A stretch of DNA of 46,777 bases from CANJXF01 sp043775015 (GCA_043775015.1 JAYVSV010000176.1:1-46777); one strand, 5' to 3'; shown: positions 1 through 8,718, numbered from the stretch's first letter. The notes: a model not told the origin generated them from the sequence alone. Program-made: numbers and translations.

Positions 1-22
1 CACCCCCACCAAAGGAGTCGTC

Positions 23-211
23 ATGAATCCAATCACCCCAAACATCGAACCCCAACCCTTAACCCAACTCCGAAAAGCAGTTTTCGGAGGTTCCCATAAA
101 ATGTTTTTCGTTAAACGGCAATTGGCTCATGCCGCCAATAAAACTTCAAAACGGAATCGCTTGCACCTGTTATCTCAACCTCGCGTGCGCTCAACCAAGA
201 CTGAATCCTAA
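23..211 (+). CDS. Small hypothetical protein (62 aa)
   Basis: This is a short open frame whose ATG sits five bases after a good Shine-Dalgarno AAAGGAG (11-17), which is the main reason to list it. The product is basic, with many Lys, Arg and His. It has no signal peptide, membrane segment or motif that I recognise. It is followed by a convergent terminator and the reverse-strand glutamine synthetase gene. It may be a genuine small protein, or the tail of a unit lying mostly outside the window. The function is unknown and the coding status uncertain. Confidence 0.3.
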   Translation: MNPITPNIEPQPLTQLRKAVFGGSHKMFFVKRQLAHAANKTSKRNRLHLLSQPRVRSTKTES

Positions 212-270
212 ATTGCACATCGCTTCGAATAGAACGATTGTGGATGCCAATGAATAGTTGTGGCCAAAAC

Positions 271-300
271 AAAACGGCGTGGATTGTTCCACGCCGTTTT
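271..300. terminator. Bidirectional hairpin terminator
   Basis: A perfect 13-bp stem (271-283 with 288-300) closes a 4-nt loop. It starts AAAACGGCG and ends CGCCGTTTT, so each strand has a U-rich 3' side. It lies 37 bases past the end of the reverse-strand glutamine synthetase gene and also follows the small forward gene, so it can serve both. Confidence 0.7.
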
Positions 301-337
301 ATTTTATTTAATGACAGTCGTGACTGTCGGCAATTGA

Positions 338-1375
338 CTATTTTTTCGCCGTCTTCTTGATCGGAACAGTGGCGATGGTTTGGAGAATCCGGCTGGCGAT
401 GGCGTAAGGGTCGCCTTGTGAATTCGGACGTCGATCTTCGAGATAACCTTTATAGTCGTTGTTCACGAAGCTGTGCGGAACGCGAACGGACGCGCCACGG
501 TTTGCAATGCCGTAGTTAAATTTGTCGATCGATTGCGTTTCGTGCAGACCGGTCAAACGGAGGTGATTGTCCGGGCCATAAACGGCGATGTGTTCATTTT
601 TGTATTTATCGAACGCTGCCATGAGCGATTCAAAATAGGGTTTCCCGCCGACTTCGCGCATGTGTTTGGTTGAAAAATTCGAGTGCATGCCCGAACCGTT
701 CCAATCGACGTCTTTGCCGAGCGGTTTGCAATGCCAGTTCACATCGACTCCGTATTTTTCGCAGAGGCGGCTCAGGAGATACCGCGCCATCCACATCTGG
801 TCGGCTGCGTTCTTTGAACCTTTGCCAAAGATTTGGAATTCCCACTGACCTTTGGCAACTTCGGCGTTGATTCCTTCGTGGTTGATGCCCGCATCAAGGC
901 AAAGATCCAAATGAATATCGACAATTTCGCGGGCGATACATCCAACGTTCTTGTAGCCAACGCCGGTGTAATATTCGCCTTGTGGCGGAGGAAAACCGCC
1001 GCCGGTCGGGAAGCCGAGTGGCACACCGTCTTTGTAGAGAAAATATTCCTGCTCGAAGCCGAACCACGCGCCGGGATCGTCGAGGATGGTCGCGCGGGAA
1101 TTGCTCGGATGCGGCGTCTTGCAGTCCGGCATCATGACTTCACACATGACCAGCACGCCGTTCTTCTTGGTGGAGTCAGGAAAGACGGCCACCGGCTTGA
1201 GCATGCAGTCGGAGGTGCGGCCTTCGGCCTGTCGGGTCGAACTGCCATCGAAACCCCACATCGGGAGTTCCTGGAGTTTAGGAAAACTTTTAAATTCTTT
1301 GACTTGAGTCTTGCCGCGAAGGTTGGGAACGGGTTCGTAGCCGTCGAGCCAGATGTATTCGAGTTTATATTTCAT
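338..1375 (-). CDS. glnII: Glutamine synthetase, type II (GSII)
   Basis: The enzyme makes glutamine from glutamate, ammonium and ATP in the cytosol. At 345 residues it matches the short GSII class (eukaryotes, rhizobial and streptomycete GlnII) rather than the ~470-residue GSI. Visible motifs are GFDGSST (41-47, beta-grasp domain), FEQEYF (107-112, metal-binding Glu), GINAEVAKGQWEFQI (168-182), NGSGMHSNFST (226-236, ATP/metal site), NRGASVRVP (292-300) and EDRRPNSQGDPY (313-324). GSII enzymes lack the GSI adenylylation loop, so control is likely transcriptional; a sigma-54-like promoter lies upstream. The start is the only good ATG before the conserved N-terminus. The location near glnK-amt supports a role in ammonium assimilation. 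Confidence 0.95.
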   Translation of the reverse strand: MKYKLEYIWLDGYEPVPNLRGKTQVKEFKSFPKLQELPMWGFDGSSTRQAEGRTSDCMLKPVAVFPDSTKKNGVLVMCEVMMPDCKTPHPSNSRATILDDPGAWFGFEQEYFLYKDGVPLGFPTGGGFPPPQGEYYTGVGYKNVGCIAREIVDIHLDLCLDAGINHEGINAEVAKGQWEFQIFGKGSKNAADQMWMARYLLSRLCEKYGVDVNWHCKPLGKDVDWNGSGMHSNFSTKHMREVGGKPYFESLMAAFDKYKNEHIAVYGPDNHLRLTGLHETQSIDKFNYGIANRGASVRVPHSFVNNDYKGYLEDRRPNSQGDPYAIASRILQTIATVPIKKTAKK

Positions 1376-1683
1376 GCGTATCCGGATTTATTTATTTTTA
1401 GTTCTGCTTTTTCCCCATTTTATTCATGGTTCAAAAGCGTTAAGCAAATAGCCTGCCGTATTTGCCTGATGTTTTCCAAGATTTAACTTTTACCCTCGAT
1501 TACCCCGAACTTTTTAATCGATAAATTTTGTTGGCACGAACCAGCTTTAATAGTTCTGTCGCTTTTTGACCATCGTGATTTGATTTGTTCACGCAGCCCG
1601 AAGAGACTTCCCAATCTGCAAAAGCTCACTCATATTTTAAACACCTTGGATAGAGCCGAGCGCAATGTGGCCATTTCAAACTC
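1376..1683. other. Divergent intergenic region between glnII and the kinase-like gene
   Basis: These 308 bases separate two divergent transcripts and hold no convincing gene. The glnII side carries the sigma-54-like element described separately. On the forward strand a TGGCACG occurs at 1535, but without a proper -12 partner. I found no clear NtrC-type palindrome by eye. Confidence 0.6.
1443..1458 (-). promoter_or_regulatory. Candidate sigma-54 promoter of glnII
   Basis: The reverse strand reads CGGCAGGCTATTTGCT. Against the sigma-54 consensus TGGCACG-N4-TTGCW it matches 10 of 12 defined positions and keeps the required GG-N10-GC spacing. It would start transcription near 1432, giving a leader of about 57 bases before glnII. 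RpoN is encoded in this window. This is found by eye only, with no start-site evidence. Confidence 0.5.
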
Positions 1684-2067
1684 ATGCTGAAAGTAAAAGA
1701 CACTCTCAGATCGACGGTGAATCTGACCTTCGATGGCCGGGTGCTAAAGCAATATCACGGGCCGGACGCGCTGACACGCTTCACCAATGAAGTGCGGGTT
1801 TTGAAACATCTCGAAGAACGCGGGTGCGGCTTTGTCCCGAAACTCCTGGAAGCCCACGCCGACAAACTCCGAATCACCACCACGAATTGCGGAAGTCGCG
1901 TCGAACATTTGGATGAGCAGCGCATTCAGGAACTTTTTGCAGAACTGGAACCGTTCGGCGTGCGACATGAAGATCCTGACAAACGCAACGTGACCTATCG
2001 CCAGTCCGACGGACGTTTTTGCGTGATTGATTTTGAGTTCGCCACCATTCTCCCCAGGCAAAATTAA
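1684..2067 (+). CDS. Miniature protein-kinase-like protein (127 aa)
   Basis: This very short protein carries the landmarks of the protein-kinase fold. It has a Lys in VLKQY (K22), a likely helix-C Glu in FTNEVRVL (E36), a catalytic-loop-like HEDPDKRN (95-102, Asp97 and Asn102) and a metal-binding DFE (116-118) in place of DFG. At 127 residues both lobes are strongly reduced and there is no activation segment or C-terminal lobe beyond DFE, so activity is not certain. It may phosphorylate a protein or small molecule, or be a pseudokinase. The PP2C phosphatase gene starts 10 bases after its stop, which suggests a kinase/phosphatase pair. I do not recognise the exact family. Confidence 0.6.
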   Translation: MLKVKDTLRSTVNLTFDGRVLKQYHGPDALTRFTNEVRVLKHLEERGCGFVPKLLEAHADKLRITTTNCGSRVEHLDEQRIQELFAELEPFGVRHEDPDKRNVTYRQSDGRFCVIDFEFATILPRQN

Positions 2068-2077
2068 ATCCGCCTTC

Positions 2078-2923
2078 ATGGAAATAAATCTCAAAAAAAA
2101 CAACCGCACGCAAAAATTGAAATGGTTTGGCTGCACCGACCGCGGGAAATTCCGTCCGAACAACGAAGACGCTTTTCTCGGACTGCAATTCGACGCGACC
2201 GAAGTAAATCACCTCGGAAAAATCGGCGAAGCCACCATGACCAGCACCGATTTTGTTTTTGCCGTAAGCGACGGCATGGGGGGGGCGCGCTCCGGCGAAT
2301 ACGCCAGCAAAATTGCTGTGGAAAAAATAACCAGACTGCTGCCGCGCTCGTTCCATCAATCCGCGCAAGGACTGGAAGCCGGACGCGACGATGTGCTCTC
2401 GGAATTGTTCACGCAAATTCATGGCGCGATCACTTACCTCGGCCAAAGCTATGAGGAATGCGCGGGCATGGGAGCGACGTTGAGCCTCGCCTGGTTCACG
2501 CCCGGCTGGATGTATTTCGCGCACATCGGCGACAGCCGGATTTATTATCTTTCCAAACGCGAAGGCGGCATCAAACAAATCACACAAGACGACACGTACG
2601 TCGGCTGGCTTCTTCGCAATGGAAAAATCAACGAACGCGAAGCGCGCGATCATCCGCGACGAAATGTCCTGCAAAAAGCATTGGGCGGCGGCAACCAATT
2701 TGTCGATCCGCAGGTTGGAGCAGTCGCTTACGAACCAGGCGATATTTTTCTGCTTTGCACCGATGGTTTGGTGGAAAAAATTTACGATGAACAATTGGTT
2801 GAACTGTTGCGCGCTCCAAAATCCGCCAAGGCCAAATCGAATCCGGCGCAAACTCTGGTCAACGAATCGCTCGAAAAAAATTCCCGCGACAATGCAACGG
2901 CTTTGGTGATTCGAGTGGTGTAG
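2078..2923 (+). CDS. PP2C-family serine/threonine phosphatase
   Basis: This is a metal-dependent (PPM/PP2C) protein phosphatase of about 281 residues with no membrane segment, so it is probably cytosolic. Visible motifs are a DRG followed by RPNNEDAF (26-33), VSDGMGG with metal-binding Asp (63-69), a central GATLS and HIGDSRIY strand, LLCTDGL and a C-terminal SRDNATAL with the last metal Asp. These cover the usual bacterial PP2C core. I chose ATG 2078 over TTG 2027 because the TTG start would overlap the kinase-like gene by 41 bases and add residues without family similarity. It probably reverses the action of the neighbouring mini-kinase; the substrate is unknown. The position between glnII and amt may be coincidental. 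Confidence 0.88.
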   Translation: MEINLKKNNRTQKLKWFGCTDRGKFRPNNEDAFLGLQFDATEVNHLGKIGEATMTSTDFVFAVSDGMGGARSGEYASKIAVEKITRLLPRSFHQSAQGLEAGRDDVLSELFTQIHGAITYLGQSYEECAGMGATLSLAWFTPGWMYFAHIGDSRIYYLSKREGGIKQITQDDTYVGWLLRNGKINEREARDHPRRNVLQKALGGGNQFVDPQVGAVAYEPGDIFLLCTDGLVEKIYDEQLVELLRAPKSAKAKSNPAQTLVNESLEKNSRDNATALVIRVV

Positions 2924-2926
2924 AAA

Positions 2927-2962
2927 AATCGCGCCGCCACGGTTTTCCGGGACGGCGCGATT
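2927..2962 (-). terminator. Terminator of the glnK-amt operon
   Basis: AATCGCGCCG (2927-2936) pairs with CGGCGCGATT (2953-2962). Read on the reverse strand the stem is followed by TTTTTC, a typical U-run just past the end of amt. The forward direction has a weaker T-run, so it may only partly stop the phosphatase transcript. Confidence 0.65.
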
Positions 2963-2990
2963 GTGCATTTAACCCGTAATCGAACGGCGA

Positions 2991-4469
2991 TTAGCCGTGA
3001 TAACCTTCTTCACCATGTTCGGCCAAATCCAAGCCCACCGTTTCAACATCTTCGCTGACGCGCAGACCAACAATCGCTTTCACGATAAACGCGATGATAA
3101 CGGTTCCAACCACGGCCAGCACGAGGGTCAAGCCAATGGCTTTGACCTGTTCGATCCAGAGCGTGTGGTTGGCGACGATTTTGTCGAGTGTGTTGGCTTT
3201 GGCGGCGGCATTTACGTCGGTGAGGTTGGGATTTACTTTCGCGGTGGCGAGAATTCCTGTCAACAACGCGCCTAAAGTTCCGCCGACTGCGTGAACGCCG
3301 AAAGTGTCGAGCGCGTCGTCGTAACCGAATATTCCTTTTAGTTTTGTAACGGCGAAGAACGGAATCGCACCGGCGAGGACGCCGATAATGATTGCGCCGC
3401 TGGCATCAACGAAACCTGTCGCGGGCGTGATGACGACCAGTCCAGCCACTGCGCCAGAACAGAAACCAAGCACACTCGGTTTGCCGCGGAAGAAGTATTC
3501 GAGCAACGGCCAGATGAAAGAGGCAACAGCGGTGGCGAGCGTCGTGGTCATGAAGGCATTGGCAGCGACACCGTCAGCCGCCACAGCGCTACCCGCGTTG
3601 AACCCGTACCAACCGACCCACAACATTCCAGTTCCGATCATACACATCACCATGCTGTGCGGTTGCATCGGCTCTTTTGGAAAGCCAAGTCGTTTGCCGA
3701 GAATTAAACACAAGATCAGTGCCGACCAACCGGAGGACATGTGAACAACAGTTCCGCCGGCGAAATCAATCGCTTTGATTTTCGCGTCACCATTCCACAC
3801 GCCATTCATGTATCCATTAATCCCCCAGATCATGTGAGCGAGCGGAAAATAAACGACGAACATCCAGAGAACGACGAAGAGCATGATCGCTTTGAACTTC
3901 ATGCGTTCCGCAATTGCACCAATGATTAATGCCGGTGTGATGATCGCGAACATCATTTGATACATGGAGAAAACGTTGTGGGAAACCCATGACGCGTAAT
4001 CGGTGTTGGGCGCGCTATCGACTCCTTTCAAAAAGAAAAATTCGGAGCCGCCAATAAAAGCGCTTCCGTAATTTTTTCCGAAGACGAGGCTGTAACCAAA
4101 CGCCCACCAAAGAATGGTGACGACGCCGGTAATTCCCAAACATTGCGCGAGGACAGAAAGAATATTTTTCTTTCGCACCAACCCGCCGTAGAACAAAGCC
4201 AGACCGGGTAGAGTCATGAACAACACCAGCGCGGCACTGGTCATCATCCACGCGTTATGACCGGGACCAGCGGACGTTGCCAGAGCGGTCGGTGCGTTCG
4301 TTTGGCGCGCGCCGTTGTTCACATACGCTTCGAGATCGGCAAGCCGATCCTCGGTCGTTGGAGTTTTGGCCGCAGGAGCTGCTGCGGCCGGGGCTGCGGG
4401 AGTTTGCGCGTTGAGACTGGAAACGGCTAACAGGGCGGTAATTCCCAGAAAAAGAATAAATTTTTTCAT
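2991..4469 (-). CDS. amt: Ammonium transporter (Amt/MEP/Rh family)
   Basis: This inner-membrane ammonium channel has 492 residues. An N-terminal signal peptide (MKKFILFLGITALLAVSSLNA) is followed by an Ala/Pro-rich spacer and an 11-helix core. The core shows GLALFYGGLVRKKN, FAGGTVVHMSSG (first pore His), WYGFNAGSA, and DDALDTFGVHAVGG (second pore His). These are the twin histidines and phenylalanine-region signatures of functional Amt pores. It is the second gene after glnK, 24 bases downstream, so GlnK can block the channel when nitrogen is ample. The C-terminus ends in a short acidic, Gly-containing tail (LAEHGEEGYHG). Confidence 0.95.
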   Translation of the reverse strand: MKKFILFLGITALLAVSSLNAQTPAAPAAAAPAAKTPTTEDRLADLEAYVNNGARQTNAPTALATSAGPGHNAWMMTSAALVLFMTLPGLALFYGGLVRKKNILSVLAQCLGITGVVTILWWAFGYSLVFGKNYGSAFIGGSEFFFLKGVDSAPNTDYASWVSHNVFSMYQMMFAIITPALIIGAIAERMKFKAIMLFVVLWMFVVYFPLAHMIWGINGYMNGVWNGDAKIKAIDFAGGTVVHMSSGWSALILCLILGKRLGFPKEPMQPHSMVMCMIGTGMLWVGWYGFNAGSAVAADGVAANAFMTTTLATAVASFIWPLLEYFFRGKPSVLGFCSGAVAGLVVITPATGFVDASGAIIIGVLAGAIPFFAVTKLKGIFGYDDALDTFGVHAVGGTLGALLTGILATAKVNPNLTDVNAAAKANTLDKIVANHTLWIEQVKAIGLTLVLAVVGTVIIAFIVKAIVGLRVSEDVETVGLDLAEHGEEGYHG

Positions 4470-4493
4470 GTTTGGTTGGCTGGTTGGTTGAGG

Positions 4494-4832
4494 TTAAACG
4501 GCTTGCTCTCCTTTTTCTTCCGTGCGGATGCGGATGGATTGTTCAACCGGCGAAACGAAAATTTTTCCATCGCCAATCTTTCCAGTCTTGGCGGATTTTA
4601 ATATGGCAGCGATCGCGGCTTCGACCTGGCTGTCGGCGAGTACGATTTCAATTTTAATCTTCGGAAGAAAATCGACGGTATATTCACTACCGCGATAAAT
4701 TTCCGTATGGCCTTTTTGACGACCAAATCCCTTCACTTCAATCACCGTCATTCCTTCGATGCCGACGTCACTCAGGGCGTCTTTCACTTCCTCCAGCTTG
4801 AATGGTTTGATCACTGCTTCGATTTTTTTCAT
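4494..4832 (-). CDS. glnK: PII nitrogen regulatory protein
   Basis: This trimeric signal protein binds ATP/ADP and 2-oxoglutarate and tunes ammonium uptake and assimilation. Its 112 residues are the normal PII length. The start MKKIEAVIKPFKLEEVK, the T-loop YRGSEYTVDFLPK with the modifiable Tyr51, and the C-loop KTGKIGDGKIFV are all present. Tyr51 means control by uridylylation is possible, though no glnD lies in the window. The tight operon with amt is the usual GlnK arrangement, so I prefer glnK to glnB. A sigma-54-like element is located just upstream. Confidence 0.95.
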   Translation of the reverse strand: MKKIEAVIKPFKLEEVKDALSDVGIEGMTVIEVKGFGRQKGHTEIYRGSEYTVDFLPKIKIEIVLADSQVEAAIAAILKSAKTGKIGDGKIFVSPVEQSIRIRTEEKGEQAV

Positions 4833-4870
4833 AGTTGTATAATAAGAGTTCTGCGTTCGGACTCACGCTT

Positions 4871-4886
4871 AGCAGCGGTGATGCCA
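4871..4886 (-). promoter_or_regulatory. Candidate sigma-54 promoter of glnK-amt
   Basis: The reverse strand reads TGGCATCACCGCTGCT, matching 9 of 12 defined sigma-54 positions with exact GG-N10-GC spacing. Transcription would begin near 4861, about 28 bases before the glnK ATG. Weaker than the glnII element, but in the expected place for a nitrogen-controlled operon. Confidence 0.42.
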
Positions 4887-5047
4887 ACGCGAAAAAGCCG
4901 GGACACGAAGCAGTCAAAACCATTGATTTCATTGGGTAAAATCGCGGAAAAAAGTTTTTCAAAGAAATCAACCCGCTGTTTGAATTTCGGCAGTGTGGTT
5001 TCTTTTGCGCATTGCCCGGCAAGGAATCTTGAAGAATTTTTGAACGA

Positions 5048-6862
5048 TTATCCGTAGATAATCAGATCAATATTCTCGGGCAAATTTTTCGCAACTTCGG
5101 TGACAACGTTGCCTTTTAAAAGTGAAACCAGCCGGGTGCGATGAGTGGATCCCAACAAGAGCATATCGATCCCGATGGTGGCCGCGAGATCGAGAATCGT
5201 GGTCGCTGGATTTTCACTGACGACATAAATGGGAACGATTGGAACATTGTGTTGGTGGCAAAGTTCCAGCATGGCAGACATGATTTCTGCAGCTTGCGAA
5301 TCGTCCTGCCAGCGTGGGCGTTCGGAACTTTGAATCGGCCCCTGGAGTGTCACGGCGAGTTCCTTGACGTACAGCACATAGAGTGTTCCCTGCCGGAGTC
5401 GCGCCTCCTCCAGGGCAAATTTGAGGACGGGAGTAATTCCGCGAGCCGCGACCATGATGGATTGGCCGGGACTGAGATTCAGTTTAAAATCCGGCACCGT
5501 CTCAGGCGCAACACGCGCCGCAATTTCTTTGCTGACAGTCAACGTCCGCAAGCCGGCCCGCTTTTGCGAATACGCTCTCAAGCCCATTCCCGCGATCAAA
5601 ATACAAACGATGAAAAAGAGCGCATTCGGTTTTGTTTTGGCCAGGGTGATTTCAATCGCGAACAGCACCACGAAAGTCACCAGCATCAGACCAAACTCAT
5701 AGCGATTGAGTCCAAGTTTTTTGTTCATTAAGCATGAACCTAAATTCACTGTGATCGCGCCGACGACGCCGATGGCATAAAGCTCCATCAACGATTTTGT
5801 GTCCGGCGAAAAAACCACCACCAACAACGGCAACCCCGTCGCGACGGCGAGCGGAATCCAAGGCACGCCATGAGAATTGAGCCGCGTGAAGGTTCGCGGC
5901 ATCTCGCCATCTCGCGCCAGCATGTAAAACAAACCGACCAGCGCGCCAATCGCCGTGTTCACCGCGCTCAGCAAGAGCAGCCCGACAATTGCTCCGGTGA
6001 TAATTCCAAAAATCTGCCCGAACACCGGGCCAAAAGTCATCTCGCCGTAATGTTCAGCAAGAACATTGAGCATGTCTTCCCAGCGCTCGTGCAATTCAGG
6101 CGAAAGCACTTTCGGCAACGACAGCATCGCCCAACCGAGCAACGCGGTGCCGAGAACAACTTCCAACGCCACAATCCAAATCGCTTTTCCGGCGGTCTTG
6201 CCGATTTTTGGCTCCTCCAACGACGCGCCGGGATTGAGCTTCATCACGCCGGTGAGATTGGCGATGGATTCCACACCGCTGAGCGCGAGGATGACGCCGA
6301 CGAATGCAGCCCAGTTATGCCCAAAGCTGGAATGCGTTGGTTCCAAATTTGTAAAAGTCAGATGCGGCAAACTGAGGCAAATAATCACCACCACCACCGC
6401 GACCGTGGGCAAGGCCAGCGCAACCGCCATGCTGCCGGTGTGTTTCGGCCCGAAAGAATTCATCGCCCCCACTGCAATAATCAGGCCGATGGTCGCCAGC
6501 ATCAGGTGCTCTTTGGGCACATGAAAATAGGTCATCGCCGACCAACCGCTTAATGCCGCCGTCACCGTCAAATCAGCGACCAACATCAGCGCACCGATCA
6601 CCGCCAGCAACCGACTTTGACTGCGAGCCGCTGAATAAACTCCGCCGCCGTCGGGGAAATGTTTGCAAACCGTGATGTAATTGTAACCAACGATTCCAGT
6701 CAGCGCGCAGACCGCGAGAATAATCGGAAAAGACGAAAAGCCGGTGACAAAAAATGCCGCGCCGATGACATACGCTTTGCTCGTCCCCCAATCTCCGTAA
6801 AGAAAGGCGGCGGCACGTTTCCAATCGACATTGCGCGGGCGATGGACTCCGGCACTATCCAT
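5048..6862 (-). CDS. APC-superfamily permease with C-terminal universal stress (USP) domain
   Basis: This membrane transporter has 604 residues. The first ~430 form a 12-helix APC-type permease: a GAAFFVTGFSSFP start, FPDGGGVYSAARSQSR between helices, and an AFVGVILALSGVESIANLTG segment with the conserved ALSGVE pattern. The last ~150 residues form a USP-like Rossmann domain, with IMVAARG at its first strand and IDMLLLGSTHRTRLVSLLKGNVV near the end, resembling the G-2X-G-9X-G nucleotide loop. The likely role is amino-acid or cation uptake gated by a cytosolic nucleotide-binding domain; the substrate cannot be read from sequence. The gene stands alone and is divergent from the hsdR remnant. 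Confidence 0.85.
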   Translation of the reverse strand: MDSAGVHRPRNVDWKRAAAFLYGDWGTSKAYVIGAAFFVTGFSSFPIILAVCALTGIVGYNYITVCKHFPDGGGVYSAARSQSRLLAVIGALMLVADLTVTAALSGWSAMTYFHVPKEHLMLATIGLIIAVGAMNSFGPKHTGSMAVALALPTVAVVVVIICLSLPHLTFTNLEPTHSSFGHNWAAFVGVILALSGVESIANLTGVMKLNPGASLEEPKIGKTAGKAIWIVALEVVLGTALLGWAMLSLPKVLSPELHERWEDMLNVLAEHYGEMTFGPVFGQIFGIITGAIVGLLLLSAVNTAIGALVGLFYMLARDGEMPRTFTRLNSHGVPWIPLAVATGLPLLVVVFSPDTKSLMELYAIGVVGAITVNLGSCLMNKKLGLNRYEFGLMLVTFVVLFAIEITLAKTKPNALFFIVCILIAGMGLRAYSQKRAGLRTLTVSKEIAARVAPETVPDFKLNLSPGQSIMVAARGITPVLKFALEEARLRQGTLYVLYVKELAVTLQGPIQSSERPRWQDDSQAAEIMSAMLELCHQHNVPIVPIYVVSENPATTILDLAATIGIDMLLLGSTHRTRLVSLLKGNVVTEVAKNLPENIDLIIYG

Positions 6863-6981
6863 GGAAAATCCCGAGAAGTTGCGGAGCTGTTAATTGCCAC
6901 CGCTGAAAAGATAAAGTCATTTGACGAACCGATTGTGGAGGTAAACACCAACATTCGTCAAATAAAGTCCGCAACACTGAG

Positions 6982-8649
6982 TGGAGCGAGGATGGCAGCA
7001 CGTCCGACCACGTTGAAGCCGAGGCGGTCAACAAGTGGCTGTTCAACGAAGATACCGTGGACAAGGTGCTGAAGCATCTGATGACGCGCGGCCTCACGGT
7101 CGCCGGTGGTGATCGGTTGGGCAAGACCATCATCTTCGCGAAGAACCAGGACCACGCGGAATATATCGCGGAGCGGTTTGACCTGAATTATCCGCATCAC
7201 AAGGGCGCATTTGCGCGCGTGATCCATTGCAACCTGCCGTATGCACAGAGTCTGATTGATGATTTTTACAGTGCTGCCAAGCCGCCACACATCGCCATCT
7301 CGGTGGACATGCTCGACACGGGCATAGACGTGCCAGAAGTGGTGAACCTCGTATTCTTCAAACTGGTGCGGTCGAAGACGAAGTTCTGGCAAATGGTCGG
7401 GCGCGGGACGCGGTTGTGTCCTGACTTGTTCGGGCCAGGGAAGCACAAGGAGTTTTTCTACATCTTTGATTTCTGTCAGAACCTGGAGTTCTTCAGTCAG
7501 AACCCGGAGACGACCGACGGCGCACTCGGGCAATCACTCGGCAAGCGACTGTTCACGGCGCGGCTGGAATTGATCAGTGAGTTGGATCGCAAGTTGTCTG
7601 GCGTGGCAAAGGAAGGGCCGGAAAAGGAAGCGGAGTTGCGGCGCGAAGTGGCGGCACTGTTGCAAGGCGAAGTCGCCGCGATGAACGTGGAAAACTTCGT
7701 CGTACGCGCGAAACGGCGCTTGGTCGAGAAATACGCCAAGCCGGACGCGTGGGGTGAATTGAAGCTGGAAGCGTTGTCGGAATTGGCGCACGAAGTCGCC
7801 GGGCTGCCGTCCGAACTGGAGGCGGAAGACGAAGAGGCGAAACGGTTTGATCTGCTGATGCTCAATCTGCAACTGGCGGTGTTGCGGATTGAACCGGCGT
7901 TCAAACGGCTTAGTGAACAGGTGAAGGCGATCGCTGGATTGTTGGAAGAAAAAAAGAGCATCCCGATGGTGCATGAGCAGATGCCGCTGATTCAGGACAT
8001 TCAAACGGAAGAATGGTGGCAGGACGTAACAACGCCGATGTTGGAAACCGTCCGCCGCCGCCTTCGCGCGCTCGTGAAACTAATGGAGAAGCAGCAGCGC
8101 AAACCAATCTATACCGACTTCGAGGACGAACTTGGAGGCGAGACGACCGTGGAACTCCCGGGCTTCGCTTCACCCGACAACTACGAGCGTTTCCGCGCCA
8201 AGACGCGCCAGTTCCTGCGCGAGCATGAAGATGACTTGGTCATCCACAAGTTGCGCATGAACGAACCACTGACGGCAACTGACCTTCAAGAACTGGAGCG
8301 GATGCTGACCGCAAGCGGACTGGCCCAACCGGAACATTTGGCGAAAGCGAAAACGGAAAGCAATGGACTCGGACTCTTCGTGCGCTCGTTGGTCGGCTTG
8401 GATCGCGAAGCAGCGAAACAGGCGTTGGCCGATTTTATGGCTGGAAAGACGCTGGGCTCAAACCAGATTGAATTTGTGAACTTGATTATTGATCACCTGA
8501 CCGAACACGGCGAGATGGACGCCGGCTTGCTTTACGAGTCGCCCTTCACGGACATCACTCCGCAAGGGCCGGACGGTTTGTTTCCGGCGGCGCAAATTGA
8601 CCAACTCGTTTCGTTACTGGGCGAAGTGCGGCAGCGGGCGATTGCTTGA
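6982..8649 (+). pseudogene. hsdR: 5'-truncated type I restriction enzyme R subunit (hsdR remnant)
   Basis: The readable frame runs from about 6925, and recognisable HsdR similarity begins near 6982 (EDGSTSDHVEAEAVNKWLF). An internal GTG at 7057 could start a 530-residue product. Present are the second helicase domain with GGDRLGKTIIFAKN, motif V SVDMLDTGIDVPEVVNL and motif VI QMVGRGTRLCPDL, plus the complete EcoEI-type C-terminal domain ending LLYESPFTDITPQGPDGLF. The nuclease domain and first helicase domain (Walker A, DEAD-type box) are missing, so it cannot act as a restriction motor alone. No hsdM or hsdS is in the window. I read it as the relic of an acquired type I system joined beside the permease promoter. 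The frame is still open for over 500 codons, so the loss may be recent or the fragment retained. Confidence 0.8.
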
Positions 8650-8669
8650 GGTTCCGACTAAAACAAAAA

Positions 8670-8689
8670 GCGCGTCATTGCTGACGCGC
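8670..8689 (-). terminator. Terminator of metK-ahcY
   Basis: An 8-bp perfect stem, GCGCGTCA with TGACGCGC, closes a TTGC loop. On the reverse strand it is followed by TTTTTGTTTT, a strong U-tract 30 bases past ahcY. On the forward strand it could also end the hsdR remnant transcript, but with a weaker tail. Confidence 0.75.
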
Positions 8690-8718
8690 CTGTGAAAATT
8701 TTCGCGGTTGAGATTTAC

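Noticed and set aside
1535..1555. Forward sigma-54 promoter TGGCACG for the kinase-like gene
   Set aside because: The -24 half is good, but the -12 half reads AGCTT at the required spacing, so the essential GC is not matched.
1874..2968. A 364-codon reverse frame opposite the PP2C gene
   Set aside because: It overlaps two well-supported genes on the other strand and shows shadow-frame composition.
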